Of a stretch of 49,485 nucleotides of DNA, positions 32,090 to 39,594 are shown in pieces. The notes beneath the pieces were generated by a model that was given only the letters and a program-made list of their open reading frames with translations, was not told the DNA's origin and did not search any database. Source of the stretch: Stenotrophomonas maltophilia. GTDB taxonomy: Bacteria; Pseudomonadota; Gammaproteobacteria; Xanthomonadales; Xanthomonadaceae. The stretch's first letter is position 1; each line of letters begins with the position of its first letter. Position numbers and translations under genes: made by a program. The stretch lies in assembly GCF_013464915.1 (NCBI RefSeq), contig NZ_RAVT01000002.1, positions 91,557 to 141,041 of the forward strand, in the 5' to 3' direction.

Positions 32090-33003
32090 TACGTGCCCCC
32101 ACGTGCGTTGCTGGCCAGCGGCGTACTGTTCCGCGCCAGCTCGATGAAAGCCTGCAGGTAGTCGATACCGGTATCCGCCTCGCGCGCCCCCAGATAGATC
32201 TGCTTGGGAATGCCCTTCGCACCGAGGCGAACCGGCACCACGTCCATGCGGGCGGCGTACTCCTCCACCAGCCAGCGTGGCATGGCCGCCACGCCGCGGC
32301 CGCTGGCCACCATCTGCATCATGATGTCGGTGGTTTCAATGGCCTTGTGCCGGCGCGGCGTGATGCCGGCCGGCAGCAGGAACTGGTTGTAGATGTCCAG
32401 GCGCTCGAACGGCACCGGGTAGCTGATCAGCACTTCCTGGCCGAGCTGGCGCGGCTTTACGTGGTCGACCTTGGCCAGGGCGTGGCTGCTGGCCACCACC
32501 AGCACCTGTTCGTAGTCGAATACCGGAATGAACTTCAGGCCCGGCTTCAGCAGGGGGTCCGGGGTGACCAGCAGATCGATCTCGTAGCCGAACAGTGCAC
32601 CAATGCCGCCGAACTGGAACTTCTGCTTGACGTCCACGTCCACATCCGGCCAGGCGGCCAGGTAGGGCGAGACGATCTTCAGCAGCCACTGGTAGCACGG
32701 ATGGCACTCCATGCCGATGCGCAGTGCGCCTCGCTCGCCCTGTGCGAACTGGCCCAGTCGTTCCTCGGCCAGGTCCAGCTGTGGCAGCACCCGGTTGGCA
32801 ACCGCCAGCAGGTACTGCCCGGCCTGGGTCAGCCGCAGGCTGCGGCCTTCGCGCAGCCAGACGTCGGTGCCCAGCTGCTGCTCCAGCTTCTTCATGCTGT
32901 GGCTCAGGGCCGACTGGGTCAGATTGAGTACGCCGGCGGCAGCGGTGAGCGAGCCCTGCTGCTCGACCTGCTGCACGATACTGAGGTGGATCCGCTCCAG
33001 CAT
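32089..33003 (-). CDS. MetR-like LysR-family regulator
   Basis: 304 residues. The N-terminal HTH is at about residues 1-60 (IHLSIVQQVEQQGSLTAAAGVLNLTQSALSHSMKKLEQQLG) and the effector domain resembles MetR (LRIGMECHPCYQWLLKIVSPYLAAWPDVDVDV). It probably activates the divergent FMN reductase-mesX-mesD genes and the coupled MTHFR-like gene, with homocysteine as likely co-effector by analogy to MetR. A TGA-N7-TCA motif near 33010-33022 fits MetR-type interrupted dyads. Confidence 0.9.
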   Translation of the reverse strand: MLERIHLSIVQQVEQQGSLTAAAGVLNLTQSALSHSMKKLEQQLGTDVWLREGRSLRLTQAGQYLLAVANRVLPQLDLAEERLGQFAQGERGALRIGMECHPCYQWLLKIVSPYLAAWPDVDVDVKQKFQFGGIGALFGYEIDLLVTPDPLLKPGLKFIPVFDYEQVLVVASSHALAKVDHVKPRQLGQEVLISYPVPFERLDIYNQFLLPAGITPRRHKAIETTDIMMQMVASGRGVAAMPRWLVEEYAARMDVVPVRLGAKGIPKQIYLGAREADTGIDYLQAFIELARNSTPLASNARGGT

Positions 33004-33078
33004 GATGATGAATCCCGCTCATGGATTGGTGAAGTAATACCATTTTACGTCATGGAAGGGCATGGCTAGCATCGGCTC

Positions 33079-33666
33079 ATGCTTTCACCTGCCCGCCCCC
33101 TTCGAATCGTCGCCGTTTCCGGCGGACTGCAGCGTCCCTCCAGGGCCGCCACCCTGGCCGAGCACCTGCTGGACCTGATCGGCGAGGACATCCATAGCGA
33201 GCAGCACCTGGTCGAGCTGGGCGAACTGGCCCCGCAGCTGGCGGGTGCGCTCTGGCGTTCGCAGCTGCCCGACACCGTGGAACGCCAGTTGGCCGCCGTC
33301 GAGGAGGCCGATGTGCTGGTGGTGAGCACGCCGGTCTATCGCGGCTCGTACACCGGGCTGTTCAAGCACTTCTTCGACTTCATCCACCAGGACGCACTGG
33401 TCGACACCCCCATCCTGCTGGCCGCCACCGGTGGCAGCGAGCGCCATTCGCTGGTGATCGACCATCAGCTGCGCCCGCTCTTCAGCTTCTTCCAGGCGCG
33501 CACCCTGCCGTTGGGTGTCTACGCCACCGACCGCGATTTCGCCGACGGCCGCGTGCACAACGATGCCCTGATCGAGCGGGCACGGCTGGCGGTGCGGCGG
33601 GCCCTGCCGCTGCTGGCCCTGCCCCGCCATCGCGCCGCCGCCCTTGAGGCCGCCGCAGCACTTTGA
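33079..33666 (+). CDS. NADPH-dependent FMN reductase (MsuE-like)
   Basis: 195 residues of the flavodoxin-like FMN reductase family: IVAVSGGLQRPSR (phosphate-binding loop), VLVVSTPVYRGSYTGLFKHFFDF and ILLAATGGSERHSLVIDHQLRPLFSFF. Such enzymes supply reduced FMN to oxygenase-type partners, as in sulfonate use (MsuE). Here the next genes are MesX (DUF1852) and MesD, so I infer it supplies reduced flavin for that oxygen-dependent system. Cytosolic; first gene of the unit, divergent from the MetR-like regulator. Confidence 0.9.
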   Translation: MLSPARPLRIVAVSGGLQRPSRAATLAEHLLDLIGEDIHSEQHLVELGELAPQLAGALWRSQLPDTVERQLAAVEEADVLVVSTPVYRGSYTGLFKHFFDFIHQDALVDTPILLAATGGSERHSLVIDHQLRPLFSFFQARTLPLGVYATDRDFADGRVHNDALIERARLAVRRALPLLALPRHRAAALEAAAAL

Positions 33667-33722
33667 ATGCCGGATGCCTTCGCCCGCATCCGGATGTCAC
33701 CCCGCACTACGGAACGCCACCC

Positions 33723-34700
33723 ATGACGACCGACACCTTCACCTTCAGCATCACGCGCATCCCCTTCAACGAGGATTACCAGCCTGCTGACGGGACGCGC
33801 ATCACCACCAATTTCGCCAACCTGGCCCGCGGCGCGTCGCGCCAGGAAAACCTGCGCAACACGATCAGCATGATCAACAACCGCTTCAACGATCTGGCGC
33901 ACTGGGACAACCCCAGCGCGGATCGCTACGCGGTCGAGCTGGACATCATCTCGGTGGAGATGCACATCGATGGCGGCGATGGCAGCGATCCGTTTCCGCT
34001 GATCGAGGTGCTGCGTCCGACCATCGTCGACACCCGCACCGGTGCCCGTACCGAGGGCATCGTTGGCAACAATTTCTCGTCCTACGTGCGCGACTACGAT
34101 TTCAGCGTGGTGCTGCCGGCCAGCAACGAAGGCAAGGCCACCTTTGGCATTCCGGAAGGCTTCGGCGACCTGCATGGCAAGCTGTTCAAGCACTTCCTGG
34201 AGTCTGACGCCTACCGTGCCAACTTCAGCAAGGGGCCGGTGATCTGCATCAGCGTCTCCAGCAGCAAGACCTACCACCGCACCGAGAACCACCACCCGAT
34301 CCTGGGCGTGGAGTACCGCCAGGGCGAGTTCTCGCCCACTGACCAGTACTTCGACAAGATGGGCCTGCAGGTGCGTTACTTCATGCCGCCGGGCAGCGTC
34401 GCACCGCTGGCGTTCTACTTCCAGGGCGACCTGCTGGGCGACTACTCGAACCTGGAGCTGATCGGCACCATCAGCACGATGGAGGCCTTCCAGAAGATCT
34501 ACCGCCCGGAGATCTACAACGCCAACTCCGTGGCAGGCAAGGTCTACCAGCCCAGCCTGAAGCACCAGGATTACTCTTCCACCCGCATCGTCTACGACCG
34601 CGAAGAGCGCAGCCAGCTGGCGGTCAAGCAGGGCCGGTTCACCGAAGAACACTTCATCAAGCCGTACCGCGCCGTGCTTGAGCAGTGGGCTGCCCGCTGA
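33723..34700 (+). CDS. mesX: DUF1852 protein MesX
   Basis: 325 residues of DUF1852, now known as MesX, an accessory protein needed by the folate-independent methionine synthase MesD (established knowledge). Characteristic segments are FSITRIPFNEDYQPADGTRITTNFANLARG and NHHPILGVEYRQ. ATG at 33723 starts the domain; an earlier in-frame start is unlikely. 40 bp upstream of mesD in the same unit. Confidence 0.9.
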   Translation: MTTDTFTFSITRIPFNEDYQPADGTRITTNFANLARGASRQENLRNTISMINNRFNDLAHWDNPSADRYAVELDIISVEMHIDGGDGSDPFPLIEVLRPTIVDTRTGARTEGIVGNNFSSYVRDYDFSVVLPASNEGKATFGIPEGFGDLHGKLFKHFLESDAYRANFSKGPVICISVSSSKTYHRTENHHPILGVEYRQGEFSPTDQYFDKMGLQVRYFMPPGSVAPLAFYFQGDLLGDYSNLELIGTISTMEAFQKIYRPEIYNANSVAGKVYQPSLKHQDYSSTRIVYDREERSQLAVKQGRFTEEHFIKPYRAVLEQWAAR

Positions 34701-34739
34701 TCCATCGATTCCCCATTCGCCCCCAGGAAACAAGACGCA

Positions 34740-35774
34740 ATGTCGACGAAGAAACTGCTTCCCACCTCCACCGCAGGCAGCCTGCCCAAGCCCTCCTGGC
34801 TGGCCGAGCCCGAGAAGCTCTGGTCACCCTGGAAGCTGCAGGACGACGGCCTGATTGAAGGCAAGCAGGATGCACTGCGCCTGTCCCTGCAGGAACAGCA
34901 GCACGCCGGCATCGATATCGTCAGCGACGGCGAACAGACCCGGCAGCATTTCGTTACCACCTTCATCGAGCACCTCAGCGGTGTCGACTTCGAGAAGCGC
35001 GAAACGGTCCGCATCCGCAACCGCTACGATGCAAGCGTGCCGACCGTGGTTGGCGCGGTCAGCCGTCCGAAACCGGTGTTCGTGGAAGATGCCAGGTTCC
35101 TGCGCCGCCAGACCGCGCAGCCGATCAAGTGGGCCCTGCCCGGCCCGATGACCATGATCGACACGCTGTTCGATGCGCACTACAAGAGCCGCGAAAAGCT
35201 GGCCTGGGAGTTCGCGAAGATCCTCAACGAAGAGGCGAAGGAACTGGAGGCCGCTGGAGTGGACATCATCCAGTTCGACGAGCCCGCCTTCAACGTGTTC
35301 TTCGACGAAGTGAACGACTGGGGCGTGGCCGCCCTGGAGCGTGCGGTTGAAGGCCTGAAGTGCCAGACGGCGGTGCACATCTGCTACGGCTACGGCATCA
35401 AGGCCAACACCGACTGGAAGCAGACACTGGGCTCGGAATGGCGCCAGTATGAAGAGTCGTTCCCCAAGCTGCAGACCTCGAGCATCGACATCATCTCGCT
35501 GGAATGCCAGAACTCGCACGTGCCGATCGACCTGATCGAACTGGTGCGTGGCAAGAAGGTGATGGTGGGCGCCATCGACGTGGCGTCCAATACGGTGGAA
35601 ACGCCGGAGGACGTGGCCAACACGCTGCGCAAGGCGCTGCGGTTCGTGGATGCCGACAAGCTCTACCCGAGCACCAACTGCGGCATGGCACCGCTGGCGC
35701 GTGAAGTGGCGCGCGGCAAGCTGCGCGCGCTCAGCGCCGGGGCGAAGATCGTGCGCGAGGAGCTTTCAGCGTGA
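34740..35774 (+). CDS. mesD: Core-MetE methionine synthase MesD
   Basis: 344 residues, corresponding only to the C-terminal catalytic barrel of MetE without its N-terminal folate-binding half. The N-terminal LLPTSTAGSLPKPSWL, the barrel segments IKWALPGPMTMIDTLFD, VDIIQFDEPAF and HICYGYG and the C-terminal zinc-site cysteine in STNCGMAPL are seen. It transfers a methyl group to homocysteine; the MesD family does not use methyltetrahydrofolate (established knowledge) and depends on MesX and oxygen. The nearby MTHFR-like gene is therefore notable. Confidence 0.92.
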   Translation: MSTKKLLPTSTAGSLPKPSWLAEPEKLWSPWKLQDDGLIEGKQDALRLSLQEQQHAGIDIVSDGEQTRQHFVTTFIEHLSGVDFEKRETVRIRNRYDASVPTVVGAVSRPKPVFVEDARFLRRQTAQPIKWALPGPMTMIDTLFDAHYKSREKLAWEFAKILNEEAKELEAAGVDIIQFDEPAFNVFFDEVNDWGVAALERAVEGLKCQTAVHICYGYGIKANTDWKQTLGSEWRQYEESFPKLQTSSIDIISLECQNSHVPIDLIELVRGKKVMVGAIDVASNTVETPEDVANTLRKALRFVDADKLYPSTNCGMAPLAREVARGKLRALSAGAKIVREELSA

Positions 35775-35829
35775 TCAGGCACCGGTTGAGCGGAAATACC
35801 GGCCGTCCCCCGGTGTGAGGCCTTCCTGT

Positions 35830-35856
35830 ACCCGGGCCTCTGCGTGAGGTCCGGGT
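35830..35856. terminator. Hairpin between mesD and the convergent Sel1 gene
   Basis: ACCCGGGCCTC-TGCGT-GAGGTCCGGGT, an 11-bp stem with one mismatch, in the 109-bp gap between convergent genes. Confidence 0.6.
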
Positions 35857-35883
35857 GAGATGGCAGTCATTGCCCGATGGCAA

Positions 35884-36912
35884 TCAGCGCCTGCGTGCAC
35901 GGCGCTCCGGGCAGTCCTTCGGATCGAACAGCTTGAGGGCGTTCATTATCTGGAGATTGGCAAACGCCCTGTCATGTCCCTGCGCCACGGCTTCGCAGTA
36001 CCAGTAGATTTCCTCATCCCTGTCCTTGGGCACGCCCTGCCCGGTGGCATACAGATTCCCCAGTTCGAACTGTGCGGGCGCGTAGCCCGCCATTGCTGCC
36101 TTGCGGAACCAGGCGGCCGATTGGATCTCATCCTTCTCCACGCCGAGACCATCGGCATACATGGTCGCGAGCACGGCCTGGACCTCGGCGTCGCCCCCTT
36201 GTGCGGCTGCCATCAGCTCCTCAACCGAGTTGAACCTCGGCGGGGGGTCGATCTGGTCACACCACACCTCGCCTTCCTTGCCATTCGAGCACAGCTTCCG
36301 GCGAGCATCGCTGACAAGGATTCCCTTGAGATCCTGGACGGCCGCCTTGGAGTACCAGCGCATGGCTTCGGCCCGGTCTTCGGTGAGGCCCGCCCCGCCG
36401 CTCTCATACAGACTGCCAAGGTTGTACTGCCCTGCGGAATTCCCTCCCTCGGCCGACTTTCGGATCCAGGCGAGGCCCTGCCCGTCATCCTTTGGCACGC
36501 CCAATCCCTCCAGGTACATCATCCCCAGGTCGGACTGTGCAAGGCCGTTGCCCTGCTCCGCCGCCTTGCGCACCCAGAACAGCGCTTGCGCGAGATCCTT
36601 GGGAACCCCGGTTCCATTCAGGTACATCACGCCAAGGGAGGATTGGGCAGATCCATGGCCCTGCTCGGCCGCTCTGTGATACCACTCAACCGCCGTCACC
36701 GGGTTCCTGACCACACCGTTGCCTTCGTTGTAGCGATCTCCAAGATCATTCTCGGCGTCTGCGCTGCCAGCCTCGGCTGCCGCCAGCAGGCTCTTCAACG
36801 AGGTCGCGCCGTCACTGCCAAGCGCGTGGGCGCTGCAGGCGAGAGCAAGCAGGCCTGTGCAAAGAACAGCGCGAGCCCGGGCTCCAATCGAATCTTCCAT
36901 GAACTTCTTCAC
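35884..36912 (-). CDS. Exported Sel1-repeat protein
   Basis: 342 residues. A hydrophobic signal (about residues 12-30, ending SAHA) precedes at least six Sel1-like tetratricopeptide repeats of about 36 residues, with motifs such as AQSSLGVMYLNGTGVPKDLAQALFWVRKAAEQG recurring. Such solenoids bind other proteins; partner unknown. GTG at 36912 is used, with ATG at 36900 as a possible alternative. Periplasmic location inferred. Confidence 0.85.
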   Translation of the reverse strand: MKKFMEDSIGARARAVLCTGLLALACSAHALGSDGATSLKSLLAAAEAGSADAENDLGDRYNEGNGVVRNPVTAVEWYHRAAEQGHGSAQSSLGVMYLNGTGVPKDLAQALFWVRKAAEQGNGLAQSDLGMMYLEGLGVPKDDGQGLAWIRKSAEGGNSAGQYNLGSLYESGGAGLTEDRAEAMRWYSKAAVQDLKGILVSDARRKLCSNGKEGEVWCDQIDPPPRFNSVEELMAAAQGGDAEVQAVLATMYADGLGVEKDEIQSAAWFRKAAMAGYAPAQFELGNLYATGQGVPKDRDEEIYWYCEAVAQGHDRAFANLQIMNALKLFDPKDCPERRARRR

Positions 36913-36935
36913 TCTTCATCAATTCCAGAACGTGG

Positions 36936-37325
36936 TCACGGCATCGCCCTGATGCCCTGAGCAGCGAGGGTGGCGATAAATGCCCGGGGCGCGATTATAG
37001 GCGCCGGCACTGCCTTCCGCATCGCCAGCACCTTCTTGATCCGAGCCATCTCACCCGCCCCGGCTTCGGCCAGCCGACGGGCCTGCTGCCGCGACGCCAT
37101 ACGATCGGCTGTCGCATGGGTTGAGGCTGCGGTGGCACCACGGCGACCGGCTGTGACCTGAGCGCGATTGGCATCGACGAGCGATCGGAAGACATCAGGC
37201 AGATCCATGGCGTGACGGGTCACATTGATCCGGACCGCAGCAACGCTATGCACAACGCCATGAAGCCACCGCCAACGGCCAAGCGCAGGCACGGCATCCC
37301 CGTTGCAGAGATCTGCGATCGACAC
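36936..37325 (-). CDS. Hypothetical protein, uncertain
   Basis: An open frame of 129 residues from GTG at 37325, or 90 from ATG at 37208 (MDLPDVFRSLVDANRAQ). It is alanine/arginine-rich and includes QQARRLAEAGAGEMARIKKVLAMRK; no family recognised. No good Shine-Dalgarno precedes the GTG. It sits 86 bp downstream of a Fur-like box, in the place where the related box at 21475 has a fecI gene, so it could be iron-regulated or could be debris. Real gene status is doubtful. Confidence 0.35.
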   Translation of the reverse strand: MSIADLCNGDAVPALGRWRWLHGVVHSVAAVRINVTRHAMDLPDVFRSLVDANRAQVTAGRRGATAASTHATADRMASRQQARRLAEAGAGEMARIKKVLAMRKAVPAPIIAPRAFIATLAAQGIRAMP

Positions 37326-37411
37326 AGGAGGGGCGTGAGCGTCACTGGGATGGCCGGATGAACTGCCGACGTGGGCGGCCGGCGTCAGGAATGGGGAAGT
37401 GGCCGGAATGT

Positions 37412-37430
37412 AATGCGAGTTATTTGCAAT
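37412..37430. promoter_or_regulatory. Orphan Fur-like box
   Basis: AATGCGAGTTATTTGCAAT, 16 of 19 bases identical to the box upstream of fecI at 21475. No recognisable iron gene follows on either strand. The stretch 37434-37531 otherwise shows nothing I recognise. Confidence 0.55.
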
Positions 37431-37531
37431 TTAGACGCCCCTGCCCGATTGGAAGCGGGCAGGACCGATGCAGCGCCCGGCGGGCAGCCAGCCAAGCCAA
37501 GGCCAGCGAGCAACTCCTGCAATGGTTTGCT

Positions 37532-38359
37532 TCACGGCTGACGGCAGGCGCCGCCGTTGCTGCACATCACGTCCTCGATCCAGTCGATGTAACGGGACAC
37601 GCGAACGTTGTAGACCACCTGGCCATAGAAGCCCGCTTCAAGGGCGTGCTCGGGAACGGCAGTGATCCAGGACCCAAGGCCGACCAGCTTCCATGCACCT
37701 TGATCCTCGAGTAGCAGCGGGCCGCCGCTGTCGCCGTTGCCGAGCACGCCCTCAAGCGGCAGACCCTGCGGCGGCCGATCGAACCGGTACCAGAGGTAGC
37801 GTTCGTTGCCGCCGGTGATGGCGTTGTACGCCCGGCGCAGGGTTGTGCGATGCGACCCGTTCGGCACCAGGCCCGTGGCGCCGTTGCCGGTGGCGCCCTT
37901 CCCTATCAGGGCTGCAACCTGCCCGGCCTCGGCCGTGCCGCGATAGAGCACTACCGGCGGCACACCGCTGGCCGGCACCGCCAGCCTGATCAGCGCAATG
38001 TCGTCCGACGTGGCCAGGAACGCGTGGATCCTGGAGGGATTTCCCGTTGCCATGGCCTCCTTGCCCAGGGCGTCCGGCATCCGCTTGAAACCTGGATGCA
38101 GGAAAACCCGATCAACGCCGTAGTTCTTCCCGTTGATGGTGATGGTTGCACCCATCCCTTCCATCGGCGCCGCATGGGCGGCGGTCAGCACCCATCCGGG
38201 TGCGATCAGGACACCGTGCCCCTCGCCTGGCATGTCGGCCAGTGCGGGGAACTCCGATGTGTCGATGTGGTATCGGGCATCGTCGACATCGTCGCGGATG
38301 ACCACGGCCCCGGCGGCGAACGGGAGCATCGCAAGCACCAGCAAGAGGCGGCGGATCAT
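37532..38359 (-). CDS. Secreted trypsin-like serine protease (S1 family)
   Basis: 275 residues with a signal peptide (residues 1-18, MIRRLLLVLAMLPFAAGA). The triad is intact: His62 in LTAAHA, Asp120 in SDDIALIRL and Ser211 in GNGDSGGPLLL. C-terminal MCSNGGAC may form a disulfide. The start overlaps the preceding serine-hydrolase stop (ATGA), so the two are translated together downstream of the ABC exporter. Periplasmic. In a RiPP locus it could mature or degrade the peptide, which is inference. Confidence 0.88.
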   Translation of the reverse strand: MIRRLLLVLAMLPFAAGAVVIRDDVDDARYHIDTSEFPALADMPGEGHGVLIAPGWVLTAAHAAPMEGMGATITINGKNYGVDRVFLHPGFKRMPDALGKEAMATGNPSRIHAFLATSDDIALIRLAVPASGVPPVVLYRGTAEAGQVAALIGKGATGNGATGLVPNGSHRTTLRRAYNAITGGNERYLWYRFDRPPQGLPLEGVLGNGDSGGPLLLEDQGAWKLVGLGSWITAVPEHALEAGFYGQVVYNVRVSRYIDWIEDVMCSNGGACRQP

Positions 38360-39519
38360 CGAGGCCCTCCCTTGCCATCCCGTGCAGCAATTCTTTCGAC
38401 AAGCGTATCGACTGCCGTTTCCATGGCGTGTGCCGTCTGATCACCGCTCTGGTTGGTGATGACGAAGATGCCAAGATCATGCTTCGGCATGATGTAGATG
38501 TAGCACTGCGCGCGTGGCACGCCACCGTGGTGGGCGTAATACACGCCCTTCCGGTCATCGCCGGAAACGATGTTCCAGAAGTAGCCGATGCTGAAGTCGT
38601 CGTCGAACGTGGCCAGCGTACGGTGTGATTCCTGTACGACGGGACCGTTGGCCAGCTCGAACTGAAGGTACTTCACCATGTCGGGCACGGTTGCTTTCAC
38701 GTTTCCGGAAGCACCCCATGGCAGCTGCGGCATCGGCGTGGTCGGCACCGGATTGTCGCTGTGGTAACCGACTGCCAGCCGTGGCGTTTCGGCATCGCCC
38801 AGGTTGATCCTGATGCCCGTCATGCCGGCCGAGTCACGGAAGAAGTCACGCAGCAGCGGCTCGTAGTCACGCTGATGGGCCTGTTCCAGAATGTGCGCGG
38901 ACAGCTGCGTGCCGACGCTGGAGTAGGCGTACTCCTTCCCCGGCATCCGCGGGATCTGCACGGCATGCAGGTCCTTCAGGAAATCGGCCTTGCCGTAGCC
39001 TGTGTAGATGGCGTTGAGTTCAGCCGGCGTGCGGTGGTCGGTGAAATCCTCCAGCACCGTGTTCGCACGTTCCGGCAGCATGTTCGGCAGGCCACTGGTA
39101 TGCGACAGCAGGTGGCGGATGCGGATGGGGTGGCCCTGGTACTGCAGGTTCGGATAGTCGCCCTGCAGGTACGTGCGGATGTCATCCTCCAGGCCCAGCC
39201 TGCCTTCCAGGACCGCATTGGCCATCAGGGTGCCGGCCAGCGTCTTGCTCAACGAGCCGATTTCGTAAACGGTTGCGTCGGTGGGCGGCCCTGGCTTGCC
39301 GGTTTCCATGTCACCGCGATGGCGGATGAACGTCCTGCCCCGGTACACCACTGCGATGGAGGCCGCATGCAGCAGCGGTTGCTCGATCAGGGTCTGCGCG
39401 ACCTGGTCGATGTCCGCCCCCAGATCCTTCGGTGGAGCCGTTCCGGCGGAGCAGCCCGCGCCAAGGAGGGCGGCGGACAGGGCGAAGGCGTTGCGCCACC
39501 GCTGGATTCGAACTGTCAT
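38356..39519 (-). CDS. Serine hydrolase of the beta-lactamase/PBP fold, likely lipoprotein
   Basis: 387 residues. The N-terminus has a signal with a near-lipobox (LLGAGC, Cys23). The beta-lactamase-fold motifs are present: S-x-x-K as Ser89-Leu-Ser-Lys92 (EIGSLSKTL), a Tyr-x-Ser motif in YAYSSVG, and HGG in YYAHHGGVPR. Class C/D-alanyl-D-alanine peptidase-like proteins of this type act as esterases or D-amino-peptidases as often as lactamases. ATG at 39519 follows GGAAG and gives the signal peptide at the start; an upstream frame is possible. It overlaps the trypsin-like gene and follows the ABC exporter by 75 bp. Confidence 0.88.
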   Translation of the reverse strand: MTVRIQRWRNAFALSAALLGAGCSAGTAPPKDLGADIDQVAQTLIEQPLLHAASIAVVYRGRTFIRHRGDMETGKPGPPTDATVYEIGSLSKTLAGTLMANAVLEGRLGLEDDIRTYLQGDYPNLQYQGHPIRIRHLLSHTSGLPNMLPERANTVLEDFTDHRTPAELNAIYTGYGKADFLKDLHAVQIPRMPGKEYAYSSVGTQLSAHILEQAHQRDYEPLLRDFFRDSAGMTGIRINLGDAETPRLAVGYHSDNPVPTTPMPQLPWGASGNVKATVPDMVKYLQFELANGPVVQESHRTLATFDDDFSIGYFWNIVSGDDRKGVYYAHHGGVPRAQCYIYIMPKHDLGIFVITNQSGDQTAHAMETAVDTLVERIAARDGKGGPR

Positions 39520-39594
39520 CGAAAGAGCTTCCATGCGCTGGCGTTTGAAGGGCGATCGGGAAAGAGCGCACACGATAGCCCATTGCCAGGCCGA

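Noticed and set aside
39309-39336. TGTCACC followed at 15 bases by CGTC inside the serine hydrolase gene
   Set aside because: Last base of the -35 and spacer length are off, it lies within a coding region on the opposite strand, and no start codon follows.
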